From NCBI GenBank assembly GCA_028023455.1, contig JAQFVV010000042.1:8021922-8085921 (forward strand): a stretch of DNA of 64,000 bases, in the 5' to 3' direction. The first letter of the stretch is position 1; each line of letters opens with the position of its first letter. Source of the stretch: Epiperipatus broadwayi. Its lineage: Eukaryota; Onychophora; Udeonychophora; Euonychophora; Peripatidae. Shown here piece after piece: positions 1-11,928 of the stretch. The notes below the pieces were generated by a model. The model saw only the letters and a list, made by a program, of their open reading frames with translations, did not search any database and was not told where the DNA came from. The position numbers were made by a program, and so were the translations under genes.

Positions 1-115
1 AACGGTTTTAAATCTCACGTGCATTCTTATGATTTGAGAAAGAGGATGCTCTGAGGAAGGTACTTGATATTGCACTGAAACGTCAGCATTTAGCTTTTTC
101 ACTACACGGAATATC
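1..115 (+). repeat. Possible 3'-end fragment of a Penelope-like or related element
   Basis: This stretch holds CTGAGGAAGG followed about 20 bases later by GAAACGTCAGC. That spacing of a CTGANGAAGG block and a GAAACGT block is often seen near the 3' ends of Penelope-like elements. The outer bases can pair (ATGCT-c-TGA with TCAGCAT), so a small hairpin is possible. No coding sequence of the element is visible to the right, and the left side is cut by the window edge. Assignment rests on this short motif only. Confidence 0.25.
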
Positions 116-1544
116 CCGCAAATAGTAATAATAATATGACATCTTTTATCCGTGAAAATATTAGAATTAATATATATATATATGAAGGTTAAGAATATCT
201 TTGACTTTCTTATATTTTGAAAGGTGTATCTGTATTACAACTTGTTTGTGTTACATAAATATCCATTTTAGGTTTAGTGTTTGATAGAATGTACACTCAC
301 TTATTTAATTTAAAAGAATTAAGCTCAATTGAGAACCTAATGCACAAAGCATAATCGAATCATATGTATATATTTTAAATGTTTATTTGCCATAGATATA
401 TATTTGATTTTAATTTATATCCATTTGTTAATAAATTTTGAATTAATTTAAGGCAAGTAAATTGGCTTGGTTGTCATTCAGTTTTACAATCCAAATTTAA
501 TGGTTAATCATATTTGGATGAGACGATACTCACTTATTGATCATACCACATAATTCATTAGAAGCAATTATAAAATAGTCTGGAAATCAAACCACAGAAT
601 GGACAAGAGAATATAATTATTTATCTTTTTTTTGTGCTGAATTTAATGTTTATTATCTGATCAGGTATAAATTTTTATGTAGTAATAAATTAATTGATTT
701 GACATTCTTAAATATTTAATAAGTAATTAGAAGTTTATTGTAATTATTTTATTAGTAACAAGTAACAATTATATTAAAATATAAATTATATATGAATTGA
801 TTTAATGATTGATAAAGATACAAAATGATAATTATGGAGGATGAGTAAAGGTAATTGCAATTAATTGTTAGTGTATTTTATTTTAATCATTATTGATTAA
901 AGTGGATATTATATTAAGTCAGTACACAGCCATAAAGATCATAATCTTATTCAGTTATAGAGCTGGTAATAGTAATGTATTTTATTCTGTTACAAATTAT
1001 AGTGATTTACTTTAATTATGTTTAGAGTTTGATTAAATGGATCACAAATTCAGTTTAGATATTAAATTTTAATATTAATATTTGATTATAATAAACACTA
1101 ATAATCTTTCATATGTCTTAATAATTATAGTCTAAAGTTTTAATAACTTAGCTTCATTAAACTGAAGAATACTGGGATATGATTTGCCATTTGTGTTTGA
1201 ATAAACATCGAATAAGAATCTATCATTTATTTTATATGTTGTGATTGGATATTGTAAATTTTAGTGTTATCTAATAAGACAATTTTATTTGCAGTATTAT
1301 AAGTTGTTGAAAATGGAGAGGTATGTTAGGTTAATTGATTTTGTATTATTATACATCGTGTTTGAATTCATGATGAATATTAAGATTTATTTGTTTTTAA
1401 TTCTTTGTCATTATTTCTATTGTATTATAAATAGTTTATATAATAGGCATAGATTGTTGTTTATAAGATAATATTTAGTTTTATTGTTTTATCTTTAATA
1501 TATTGCAAACAATGGTCATATTTTAGGATAGTTTGAAATACTGT
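116..1544. other. AT-rich non-coding sequence
   Basis: Low-complexity AT-rich sequence with short TA runs. The 60-codon open frame at 1289-1471 is hydrophobic and composition-driven, with no recognisable motif and no splice context, so I do not call it a gene. Confidence 0.6.
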
Positions 1545-1797
1545 TTTGGCTTGTTTCCTATTTGTTAAACCACTAAACATCACATGATCACTATCTCATG
1601 CTAGCACATAATTGTTATTAAACAATTCAAAACAAAGCAAAACTCTCCACAAGCCAGAAACTAGTCTGGGTATATTGGATGAGTAGGCACTAGATAGGGA
1701 TTTTATGCACAAGCCTTCTGGCATCCATTGATTGCTCTTATTGGCACAAGATGGCACTACTGTATAGAGAGTTTTGCTTTGTTTCCTATTTGTTGTA
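1545..1797. repeat. Foldback repeat, family B, copy 1
   Basis: The ends of the core are inverted: about 18 bases at 1631-1648 (AACAAAGCAAAACTCTCC) pair with 1766-1783. The core between them contains the family signature 'agaaactagtctggg', 'ggatgagtaggcactagat' and 'ggcatccattgatt'. The same core recurs near 48.6 kb and twice near 52 kb, so this is an interspersed family. It encodes nothing and is probably a non-autonomous DNA transposon (MITE-like), although no target duplication was identified. Confidence 0.6.
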
Positions 1798-2899
1798 AAT
1801 GGTATTCGAATTCATGAGGTTGCATCAAAGATTATTATTGCTTTATTGAATTTGGTGTTAGATTGTTATTCATTTATTGATATTCACTTTCATTTAGTTT
1901 ATTAATTTCTGTTACAAATGATCTTACAATTCATGGGCATCAACAAATTAGGATTGTTTTTCCTTGGTTCATATTTTTATTCTATTATAAAGAGTGATCA
2001 ATAATTAGACTATGATTAAGGATACAGTGGGACCATATTTTTATTCAGTTACAAATGGCATTCAACTTCAGGATATACTTTTATTCAGTTACAAATAGTG
2101 ACTAACAATTGGGTTATATTTTTATTCAGATTATACTAAAGTTTTCATTTCCCATAGTTATCATTTTTATTCAATTATAATATATATTATTAATTCATTT
2201 GAGTGTTGCAGTTTTTATATTTAAAAAAGCATTAAAAGTCTTTTAAATAATTATAATTATTAATTTATGAGTGATTTATTGTTGTTCTCTGAGAAAATGA
2301 AAGATCTACTATAAAAGTTTAAAAAATTTTGTGCCGTAACATATTTAAAATTTTTTTCATGTTTCTATAAATAAATAATAGAATGGATTATTTCTTGGGA
2401 GCTCAAACTAAGTTCAAATATCGAAAGTGACAGAGTTGAGCCTTCACCCATTAACCTTGAGCTTAAAAGTAAATTATGTAAGGTTTTAATTTTATTTGTC
2501 TTATAAAAATAGAATTAACTTTTCTAAGAGATTTTTTTTTGTTTGTCTTATATATACATTTTTATGTTACACATAAATAACCTTATTGTACAAAAGTAGT
2601 TCATCTGTTTGTTCTGCCTGTGATTTTGGTTTGAATCTAGATCAATCAAAAGTTGAAATTTTTTTCTGATTCTAATTTGAGTTGTAATTTTTTTTTTTGA
2701 TAGTTAACCATAACCAATCCACCTTATCATCCATTATCAATCAGTAAATAGATATCTAGCTATTCTTAGCAAGAAAATAAGAATAGAAACTAAAATTTTC
2801 ATCGCATAGCAATTAGCAAGTTTTGTTATTAATACCTTCTCCTTCATTGTTCTATTTTTTATGAAGAACTATTAGAAAAGGATTACTTAAAGACTTTTA
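1798..2899. other. AT-rich non-coding sequence
   Basis: Contains repeated 'atatttttattcagttacaaat' type phrases between about 1960 and 2170 that look like degenerate tandem copies. No gene, RNA or element boundary could be recognised. Confidence 0.5.
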
Positions 2900-3050
2900 C
2901 ACTCAGCATGAAAGACGTATATTGGAGAGATTATTTATTTTTTCACATGTGTGTGGTCATGTGGAGGGAGGGGTTGTATGAGATAGAGTGGACAGCTGAA
3001 AGGTGCTTGAAAGTCTTGTGTTTATATTTCCCACAATTACATTTAAAACC
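2900..3050 (+). repeat. SINE family A fragment
   Basis: Matches the family seen at 51310-51530 and 63329-63826: 'cagcatgaaa' then 'tatattggaga', 'ttttcacatg', 'gttgtatgagat', 'gtggacagctg' and 'cttgaaagtct'. Full copies end in a tRNA T-arm-like sequence (AGTTCAAATCC-type); in this copy that end is decayed. The 5' part of the family is missing, so it is a truncated copy. Confidence 0.55.
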
Positions 3051-3890
3051 CATATAAATTGTACTCGTATTTAAAATATTTTATATTTTATTAAATATTT
3101 TTGTTAAAATAATTTCTTCAAGTTAGTAATGAAAAGCTTTGCTCTTATATTTATAAGAAATGTTTCTTTTAATTTAGTCCGTTTGTTTACTTAATGATTT
3201 TTTTTATACTTGCAGCTATATCTATATAATACTTTTTTTTTTCATAATTTTTGCTGGTTTTTTTTTCACAATCTCATTATTTATTCCTTCTAAAATACAT
3301 CTACAGCTGTTCCTTTTTAGCCCATTTGTGTCTATGGAGTACTCGAGAGCTAGATTGATTCCCAGGGAAAGAAAGCAAAATGTTTGTTTATTTGAATAAA
3401 ATTATTCAATTTTTAATTTGTTTTTACAAACATATCTTAGAAGTTGCCATTCAGTTTTCTCTTTTGTTTTTATAGCATAAGTTTTTACTTCAGTCAAAAT
3501 GTTTCATAGATAAGCATAAAATTATAATATTCTACTGTTTAAGAATCTGGTCTTACTATTGAATTTTTTGCTTAAATATTTTTTAACTTTCTCATTACCT
3601 CTTAATCATCTTTTTAAATATTTAAGTGGATTAAATTATTTCATATAAAAGGATTAATTTATTTCACATTTATTCTTTATTTTTATTGCCTAATCATATG
3701 ACCTTTGTTTAATTCATGTTTTTAAATATATATGTTTTTAAATTTTATCAATTTTATTTGCTTACATTGTATATATTATTTGCTTACCACCTATATCGTC
3801 AATAAATATAATAAAGTGAAATTTTTTTCTCTCTGATTAGTATTTATCTTTAAATATATACAAACACGTACATAAATTTTAAATTATGAT
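3051..3890. other. AT-rich non-coding sequence
   Basis: T-rich sequence with poly-T runs near 3230-3265. No coding or structural feature was found. Confidence 0.5.
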
Positions 3891-3892
3891 AA

Positions 3893-5410
3893 TGTGATGC
3901 GATACACTGTGACTTCTCCTTATACGGAGTCAGGAATTTCTCAGCAACAATGCCCAGAGAAACCTGTTAGCCACTATACCTTCCCTTTCCATTCCCCACC
4001 CTAAGTTTTTCATATCCTGCTTCATCCCATTTCCACAACATAATCTTTGTGAACTCCATGGCCTTTATATCTAACTCCTCCTTATCTTTTCCCAAACCCA
4101 GCATAAAAATCAATAAACCACTTTCCCATTACTCCTTGAATTGCCTCCTTTGCCATCCACACATCTGCATCTAATGTATGTCTTCCTACTGCTCTTTGTA
4201 CTTTTTCCAAGTAATCTAATACCCCTTTTCTAACACATAAAGCATCGTTACCATATCTTAGCCCTGCTATCGCTACTCCCTTTTATACAATTCTAGCTAC
4301 ATCATATTTATTATATGAAAACACTTAATTTTTTTATCAATCCTTTTCTTTTCTTTGCTTCATTTATCAATTTTTTCTCCCAAACAATTTCTCTGATTAC
4401 TTAAGACGATTCCCAAATAGTTATATCTATTTACCACACTTAACTTTACATCCCCCAATAAAAATTCTGTCTTCTCTTTCCCCAGTATTAGTCATCATTA
4501 TTTTTGATTTTTCTTCACTAAACTTAATCCCCATCTCTTTACCCATCCTTGCACATGACCTCAGCATAATCTTACATATCTTCCCTTTTTTCTGCGCACA
4601 AAAAGACATCATCTGCAAATAAAAGACCTGATAATGTATATATTCCCTTGCTACCTATTAATGGTATCTATCTCTCTTTCTAATCTTTCTAGTGCTCTCC
4701 CCATTTCTCTCAAATACAACCAAAACAAAATAGGTGACATAGGGCATCCTTGCCTTAGTCCCACCACATTTTTAACTTTAACTGATTCTATATTCCCTAA
4801 TTGATATGTATAGTAATTATTTTCATATAATTTCTTAATAATATCTATTAAAACTCCATCCATTTCCAAATTTACTAAACTTACCCATAATCTGTTTCTA
4901 TTTATTCTATCATACACATTCTCTATAGCTATAAAAACCATATATAACTGTCTACCTTTATACCTACTCATATCCATAAGTTGTTAACTACAAATAAACT
5001 ATCTCCTATATGCCTATCCGATCGAAAATCTCCTTGCATTTCTCCCACTATATTATTTTCTTCCATCCATTTTGCAACTCTTCCAGCCACCATATATGAG
5101 AAAACTTTATATAAAACTGATGCTACCACTATCGGTCTATAATTGTTTAACTTTCTGTGATCCTTACTCTTTCCTTTAAATAGTAGCCTTACTCTTGTAT
5201 TACTCCAACTACCCGGAAAAACTCTTTCAAGCTATCTGATTAAAACATGATAATAACTTTACTTATGCCCTACGCATCTCTGCTGCCCATCATCTAAACC
5301 TCTTGCCTTTTCACTTTTCAATTTATTCCCTGCCTCATTCAGTTCATTTTCGGTAAACCTAATATTCCCATTACTATATGCTTTCATGTTTGCTTTCAGT
5401 CTAGAAGTAT
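3893..5410 (-). mobile_element. 3' part of a decayed LINE retrotransposon
   Basis: Read on the minus strand, this segment encodes most of a LINE reverse transcriptase and the region after it. It is less AT-rich than its surroundings and ends abruptly at both sides. The 5' part of the element (endonuclease and upstream) is absent, as expected for the common 5' truncation of LINEs. I cannot place it securely in a clade; the protein resembles RVT_1 LINEs of arthropods and other invertebrates. No clean poly(A) tail or target duplication was identified. Confidence 0.75.
4427..5400 (-). pseudogene. LINE reverse transcriptase, broken
   Basis: In order on the minus strand: a finger region with 'RVRLLFKGKSKDHRKLNNYRP' type sequence (about 5130-5230), 'GDFRSDRHIGDSLFVVN' (about 5000-5060), a decayed first catalytic block 'YDRINRNRLW' within 4651-4977, then 'GLRQGCPMSPILF', then 'LFADDVFLCA' with both catalytic aspartates intact at about 4590-4625, followed by 'MGIKFSEEKSKIM'. 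These are the standard RVT_1 blocks in the right order. The frame is broken at least twice (near 4620-4650 and near 4977), and the block-A 'FIDLEKAYD' aspartate region reads 'FIAIENVYD', which would lose the first catalytic Asp. It is therefore a dead copy. Confidence 0.8.
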
Positions 5411-6447
5411 GTTTGATTATATTGTAATTACATATAAACCTATAATCCCTTATTTAAATCCTACATATGAAGTAGATTCGTGTTTACAAAGTGAAATTTC
5501 TGATTTTTTTTTTTAAGAAAATCTATAAAATTCTGTGCAACAAATCTCAAAGAAAAAAAAAATTGTAACTATGATAATGGAAATTTATGCTAGTTTAAGT
5601 TTTTTCTATATCTTGCTCCAGTTTCTGTATCTTTGTAACTGTAACTAAAAATCTTACTGAATTTTTATGCAAATATTTTTATCATGATTGTATTTTAGTT
5701 TTTGTGAAATTTTTATGAATTCCATTCATAATGACCAGAAGAAAATGCCCAGTCAGTAAAAAAGGATAATGTAATGTACATTTAATATGATTTTTTAAAA
5801 TTATTTTGATATGATGTATAAAATTCATATAGAGTTTGCTTCTATGGAAAATTTGGCAATGGTAAGTATATTCAATATGATTAGTAAATATTCTGATAAA
5901 TGATTTAAATATATATATATATCATCCACCTTAAAACTCATTTTCAAAAAAAAATATTTTAATGTTTAAACAATAATAATTATGTATGAAGAAATTTTGT
6001 ATATCATAAAGAAGTTCCAGAAGAGGATAGCATACAATGGCAAACAAGCATGATATTATATTTTATTATAACACACTAATTCCAGATTATTTTCACTTAT
6101 CTAAATATACATATAATTAATAAATATATGAATATAAAGATAAATAAATAAAGTTTTAAAAGTTTATCTGTCACAATGTGTGGTATATAGATATAAAATA
6201 GTATGTACTGTGTTGCATATGTGATACAGTAAGTTATTTAATATTTCAAAAAGTGGTAAATATAGTTGAGATTAGCTTTCAATTTATATAAAGCTAGGAA
6301 CTCCTTTTTCATAAACCATATACAGAACATTTTTTTACAAAAATTATTTGTAAAGTTATTTAGATTTATAATTGTAAAAAAAATATTTTATAATCAGTAG
6401 ATTATTCTATACTAAAAAAAATAAGTAGCAAATTCTATTTCTTATAT
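5411..6447. other. AT-rich non-coding sequence
   Basis: Only simple A/T runs and a short TA microsatellite near 5910. No supported feature. Confidence 0.5.
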
Positions 6448-6625
6448 TCCAGTTCTTCTTCCTAGTGTAAATAGATTCCGATTCAAAATTCCTTATTGAA
6501 GAAAGATGTATGCTAGAAACTAGTTTAGAAATATGGATAGGATAACATTAAATAGGGATTTAGTAAACTTTAGTTTCTGGCTTATATTGATTATTTAAAC
6601 TTACACTAGAGGTCAGAATTGGAGT
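6448..6625. repeat. Foldback repeat with family B-like core
   Basis: Outer arms of about 24 bases are inverted: 'ccagttcttcttcctagtg' at the left and 'cactagaggtcagaattgg' at the right pair with a few mismatches. The inner part has 'gctagaaactagttt', 'tagggatttagt' and 'tagtttctggct', which partly match the family B core. Non-coding. Confidence 0.45.
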
Positions 6626-6644
6626 AGTAAAAATAGAATTTTCC

Positions 6645-6745
6645 TTTATTACATTTTTATTTACAATTGTCAAACTCACTCCACTCACAACTTTGACACC
6701 ATCCACCCCAAATAAATATAATAATGATTGTTACTAAACATATAA
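6645..6745 (+). repeat. Dispersed repeat, copy 1 (pair with 13145-13240)
   Basis: Shares a block of roughly 90 bases with 13145-13240, including 'attgtcaaac', 'ctccactcacaactttgac' and 'ccatcca', then 'aataatgattgttactaa'. The two copies are in the same orientation. No coding content; identity unknown. Confidence 0.6.
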
Positions 6746-7148
6746 TAAAATTATTAATTCTTTAAAATTGATAATTAACATCTTTTGTTAACCATAAATA
6801 TATTATAATCTTTAATCAAACTTGAAGTAGATTGGGGTATATGTAATAGCTAATAGGCAGTAGAGAAAAATCTTTATTGTTCTGCTAAACAATTTACTAT
6901 TATTCACTTTACAGTTACAAATATGTGTACAATAAGGAAATATGTGTACATTGAAGCATACAAAGACATTGGTATTGTATAATAACCATTTGACAGCAAT
7001 ATGGATTATATGTGATATGTTGGATTATTGACTATATAGAAAATTTTAAACTTTATTTAGATTTTTCAAGTACAAACAACTTATTAGTAATAACACCCAA
7101 ATAGACAACACAGTTTAGTAATGACGCAGCATTTTGAGTGGTATTCTC

Positions 7149-8831
7149 TTATTCTTCTTCAGGTGTTGCTGGTCTGACCAGTGACATTATTAGTATTAGA
7201 TTCTTGAATATCAAATTTAAGGCAAACACTCTAACCAACTGAGCTATTCTGTCAAAGGCAACAGATAGTAGAAATTTCATATATTTATATGTGAAGGTTG
7301 GTTCAAATTCTCCTGAGTTCTTCAATTTTTTTTTTCTAAGAGCAAAGTTAATTAGAGATTTCCATTTATTGTCTATCACCACACTGGGTTGACTTATAGA
7401 ATTATTTGTCATTGTCATATGAGCAGCTTCCTTGAATTTTTCTTCTTTGCACTTTTCCCTCTTCATGCAAAATTTTTGTATTTTCCCTATTAAATATATA
7501 ACATTAGTACATACATGGTCAGCTACTGTAAACACATCTGTTTTTTCTCTTTTATCCCATTCATTTGTGTTTTTTCAATCGCTGTTCAACAGGGTAACAG
7601 GTCTCACCAATATTTTTACATGATATTTCATAGTTGCAGTTTGGATTTTTCAGTATTTTTAGTTTGTTTGGTAGAAGTAAGAATTCCTTGAAGTGTGGTA
7701 TATCTTTAGAAAGCTGTTCTAATGTTATGTTGACTGCAGATTTTCTTTAATTTGTCTGCCATTTCTGGTATATATGAATACATTACAGTAGCAATTATTG
7801 TTTTTTCTGTTGGTGTCAATTTTTGTTATATATTAAAGGTTTTTTTGATGACTGCTTATAAATAATAACCCTTCTTCATGAGAGATTGTTCTAAGTGAAT
7901 CTTTTTAAATCACTGGTTTCCAAACAAACTTCCTTTACTCTTTTCCATAGTGATAGTATAATTCCATGTTCAGTGCTATTGGTATGATTAGATGTATATG
8001 ACAAGTACTTGCCAGTATGTGTTGGTTTCCTATACACTATGTCCTGAGGGAGTATTGTCACAAGAACATCTAAGAATACCAATTTTTGTTCTTGTTCTGG
8101 TTTTATTGTAAATTTAATTGAAGGAGATATGTTGTTGATATGCATCCAGAATGACTGTAATAGTGGCTCAGCATATGACCATACAATAAATGTATCATTA
8201 ATATAGTGAAGCCACACTTTAGGTGGATATGGAATAGTTTTTGGCTGTGGTTTCAAGTTCTTCCATGTAAATATTGTTCATCAAGGGTGATGGTAGTGAT
8301 CCCATGGCCATCCCTTGATTTTGTTGCAACAATTTTGAGTGATATTGAAAGTACATCATTGTTATGCGGAACTCTAATAATTCCATTATTCTAACAATAG
8401 GTTAAGTTGTTCTAATTTGTAGACTATTATCATCAAATAAATGTTTCCTTTCAATAGACAATATATCATCACATGGTACATTTGTAAATAGAATTTCTAC
8501 ATTAAAGATTACCAATATGTCAGTTCTTTCCATTTTCATGTCCCTGAATACTTCTACAAAGTACTTAGAATCCCTGACAAAAGATTGTGTACTGTATGCC
8601 AATGGACTCAGAACTTTGAGAAGAAATCTTGGACAAATTTTGAAATGGTGAATTTCTAGAACTAATAATCAGCCTTAATGGAACATTGTCTTTATAGATT
8701 TTAGGTAACCATATAGGTGAGGAATCTTGCTGAAATATGGTTAATTTCCTATTTTCAGAATTACTGAAATACTTGTGATGCTTCTGCAGTAATGATTGTA
8801 ATTTTACTTCTGTATTTGGAAAAAATTGCAA
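7149..8831 (-). pseudogene. PLE reverse transcriptase / GIY-YIG protein, minus-strand copy, broken
   Basis: On the minus strand from 8831: 'LPKIYKDNVPLRLIISSRNSP' corresponds to the PLE LPKIHK..PLRPI.SS..SP block. 'FNVEILFTNVPCDDIL' matches SFDV.SLFTNVP. 'LHYINDTFIVW' is the catalytic YVDDTFVVW block, with the first Asp changed to Asn. 'PSIKFTIKPEQEQKLVFLDVL' and 'VYRKPTHTGKYL' follow, as in the Penelope family. Further on (about 7640-7430) a GIY-YIG remnant 'NIGETC' and 'FKEAAHMT' can be read. Stops and frame changes separate the pieces at about 8565, 8400, 8256 and 7890, and the catalytic change makes it inactive. Confidence 0.85.
7183..7253 (-). other. tRNA-like segment at the PLE 3' end (left arm, partial)
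   Basis: On the minus strand it begins 'gacagaatagctcagttgg' then 'ttagagtgtttgcctt'. It has a tRNA D-arm with an A-box-like TAGCTCAGTTGG. The T-arm portion present in the right arm (10214-10303) is deleted here. It overlaps the end of the PLE reading frame. Confidence 0.5.
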
Positions 8832-8845
8832 AAAATCTAATTCTA

Positions 8846-10335
8846 AATACAGAGGTAAAATTACTAGTGTTACTCTGGAAGCATCATATGTATTTCAGCA
8901 AAATTCCTCACCTATATGGACTAATGTTCCATTAAGCTCTATTATTAATTCTAGAAATTCACCATGTCAAAATTGTTGAGATTTCTTCTTGAAATTCTTA
9001 GTCCATTGGCATATAGGTCACAATTTATCAAGGATTTTAAACGCTTTATAAAATAACTTAGGGACATGAAAATGGAAAGAATTTACATATTGGTTAGCTT
9101 TGACATAGAAAGTGTATTTACAAATGTACCATGTGATTAGGCATTATCTATTGTAATGAAACAGTTATATGGTGATAATAATCTACAATCTAGAACAACT
9201 CTATCTATTGATAGTATAATGGAATTATTAAAGTTCTACATAACAATATTCTTTCAATATAACTCAGAATTATCCAACAAAATCAAGGGGTGGCTATGGG
9301 ATCATCACAGACATATATACTACTCCATTCCACCTAAAATGTGATTTCGTTATGTTGATGATATATTTGTGGTATGACTGTATGGTGATGTGCAATTACA
9401 GCCATTCTAGATGCATATCAACAGCATATATCCTTCAATTAAATTCACAATGAAATCAGAAAAGAACAAAAATTGGCATTCTTATATGTTCCCATGACAC
9501 GACTCCCTCAGGACAAAGTAAAAACAGTAGCATATAGGAAACCAACAAACCAGTGATTTGGAAAATGAAATGATTCACATAGAACAAACGCTCATGAAGA
9601 TTGGTTATCGATAAGCAGTCATCAAGAAAACCTTTAATAGACAACAAAAAGGGACACTGTAAGAGAAAACAATTATTGGTACTGTAGTGTATTCATACAT
9701 ACCAGGAATGGCAGACAAATTAAAAAAAATTTGCAGTCAGTATAACATTAGAACAGCTTTCCAAAGTCATACCGCACTTTAAGGAATTCTTACTTTTACC
9801 ATGATTAAAGAACAAAAACTGCATCTATGACATACCTTGTGAATCTGGAAAGAAGTATACTGGTGAGATCTGTTGAACAGTGATTGAAAGAATACAAACT
9901 AATGGTTAAAAGAGAAAAACAGATGAGTCTACAGTAGCAGATCATGTATGTACTAATGACCATATGCTTAATTGGAAAAATGCAAAAATATTGGATAGAG
10001 AGGAAAAGATGCAAAGAAGAAAGTTCAAGGAAGCTGCTCATATGACAATGGCAACTGATCCTATTAGTCAATTCAGTGTGGTAATACAAAATGTATGGAA
10101 GCCTCTAATTAATCTTGCTCTTAGAAAAAATTTAAAAAAAATTGAAGGACTCAGGAGAATTTGAACCAACTCTCACATATAAATATATGAAATTTCTACT
10201 GTCTGTTGTCTTTGACAGAATAGCTCAGTTGATTAGAGTGTTTGCCTTAAATTTAATATTCTAGAATGTAAAGTATAAGTTCAACTCCTATGCTAATACT
10301 GTCACTTCTCAGGCCAGCCACACCTGAAGAAGAGT
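8846..10335 (+). pseudogene. PLE reverse transcriptase / GIY-YIG protein, plus-strand copy, broken
   Basis: Same protein as the minus-strand copy, more decayed. Recognisable pieces: 'LVSFDIESVFTNVPCD' (about 9095-9140), 'FRYVDDIFVV' (about 9345-9373) with both catalytic aspartates preserved but followed at once by a stop, and 'INSIYPSIKFTMKS' (about 9420-9460). The GIY-YIG part is 'CIYDIPCESGKKYTGEIC' at about 9831-9880, continuing into 'WKNAKILDREEKMQRRKFKE' in the open frame 9964-10164. The Cys-containing start and Y-TGE motif fit the GIY-YIG endonuclease that PLEs carry after the RT. Many stops; not functional. Confidence 0.8.
10214..10303 (+). other. tRNA-like fold at the PLE 3' end (right arm)
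   Basis: Starts GACAG and ends CTGTC, which can pair as an acceptor-like stem. The D-arm region reads TAGCTCAGTTGATTAGAG (A-box-like), and a T-arm region TAAGTTCAACTCCTATG is B-box-like. The middle is longer than a normal anticodon arm, so it is not a functional tRNA. The same sequence occurs in the left arm and in the PLE-end palindrome near 38.4 kb, so it belongs to the element and is not a chance neighbour. Confidence 0.5.
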
Positions 10336-10510
10336 GCAGAATAATATTACTCAAAACGTTGTGCATTACTAACCTGTCTTGTCTAATTGTGTGCTTTTAT
10401 TAATAAGTTGTTTGTATTTAAAAAGTTTAAATAAAGTTTAAAATTTTATATACAATCAACATTTACTAATAGATGATTGAAATAGTCCAACATATCACAT
10501 CTAATATACC

Positions 10511-11925
10511 ATCATCACTAACTTTTAGGCAATATAGATTTATGATGCTTTGTAAATTTCAAGTTGCTGAATATTTTAAAACTGCCACACATTCATAAAA
10601 TACTTTAATTATTAAAATTTTGCATTATGTTTATTTTTTTTTGCTTGCTTGTTGTTTAAGTTGAAAAGTTCTAAAGAAATTTTAAATAATTAATTACTTT
10701 CATCTTAAGTTTTAACAGATTTTTTTTTAAAAAGTCTACTTTAATATTGCTAGGTTTTTTTTCTTTCTTTAATTATTCATTTGTTTAATGCATCACATTT
10801 CCCCACAATCGTTGCATTTATTTATATAATGTGAGCAAAAAAAGTGTGGTGCTAAAATAATAAGTTTGAGAACAAGACCTGAGTTGACTAACTATTTTCT
10901 CTAGCAACCATGATTATGTAATATGTGATTACTTTGCCTTAAAAATTTTTAATTTTTGTAAAAAATAATAATAATCCGACTTTTAAACATCTGTAAGAAT
11001 TGTTAAATTTCTGTCCGCTTAAACAATCCTTTCATAATAGATATTTATCTGCATCTTAAAACATATTTTTATACTTTTAATATGCCTCCAAAGAGAAGTA
11101 TTGAGAAAAGTTGGTGGATGGAACTGTTTTAGCAGTTTTCCAACTGTTAGCTACGAATATTTAGATAACTATTATCTAACAATAAAATTGAATGATTAGT
11201 TAAGTGTAAACTGCTAAGAGATTACTACCTTTAAAAAAAACTCTGAATTTGCTAAAAATATGAAGAGAAAAAAAAAAGCAATTCTAATTTTGTCTGGTTT
11301 CAAATCCCAGATCATGTGCATGGTAAATAGTTACATTAACTATTGTGCCATAAAGTCTTTTTTGTATGCATATATTTTCTGTCTCTATGTATATAATTTT
11401 TATATGTATGTGTATCCTATTGCATTTTAGCACAGTAATAGAGTGACAAGATTCAAGAGCAATAGATTCTTGCTCAAAAGTCAACCAGTCACTTCTGGTA
11501 GTTTACTAAAGTTATGTGTGTTTTAAATAAGTATCCATTTTATTATTTTTATTTTTCATTCATGTCCATATTATTGCTGTATGCATATATGTCAAATTTT
11601 TGGCTTTATATTTTCTTTTTATAAAATGTATGTATTTAGAGGCTGATGATTTTCATGAAACATTTTAATGTAAAACAAAACCACAAACATCTATTTTAAA
11701 AAAGTGCTTGGGATTTGTTTTTATGAGTCTTTATGAACATTAAAACTTTTTTTTTATTTCACTTAAGCTTATTTTTATGTATGGATAGTTACAAAGGTAT
11801 ATGACATTGCCACAGCTTAATAATTATGAAAAGAAATAAAATCCAAAAAATATTAAATTGATATTAGAAATCTTCCATTATTATAAAAAATGCTTTAAAT
11901 CCAAGAATCTATGCTTCATCCAAAA
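10511..11925. other. AT-rich non-coding sequence
   Basis: No gene seen. Around 11285-11500 a minus-strand stretch ends in 'gggatttgaaacc', which looks like a weak tRNA T-arm, with 'gcacaatagttaa' upstream. This may be an old SINE but is too decayed to call. Confidence 0.45.
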
Positions 11926-11928
11926 TCG

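Larger units (their letters stand above)
6985..10510. mobile_element. Head-to-head palindrome of two Penelope-like element (PLE) copies
   Basis: Two 5'-truncated copies of one PLE lie in opposite orientation. The left copy reads on the minus strand (about 8822 down to 6985) and the right copy on the plus strand (about 8846 up to 10510). Both begin at the same internal position of the element, just before 'aaatacagaggtaaaatta', with a spacer of about 24 bases. Both contain RT, GIY-YIG endonuclease remnants, a tRNA-like segment and the same 3' non-coding end ('tttaaactttattta..', 'acaaacaacttattaataa'). The right arm is shorter because about 95 bp between 'ggaaaccaaca' and 'aaccagtgattt' are missing. 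The arms have diverged considerably, so the structure is old. Confidence 0.8.

Noticed and set aside
1289-1471. 60-codon open frame
   Set aside because: Hydrophobic, AT-driven composition, no motif or splice context.
10310-10375. CTGAAGA ... CAAAACGTTG after the PLE tRNA-like segment, resembling hammerhead ribozyme core (CUGANGA and GAAA)
   Set aside because: The GAAA block is altered, a stem III with a proper cleavage-site strand could not be found, and the flanking bases pair with each other in a way the hammerhead does not allow. A consensus of more copies would be needed.
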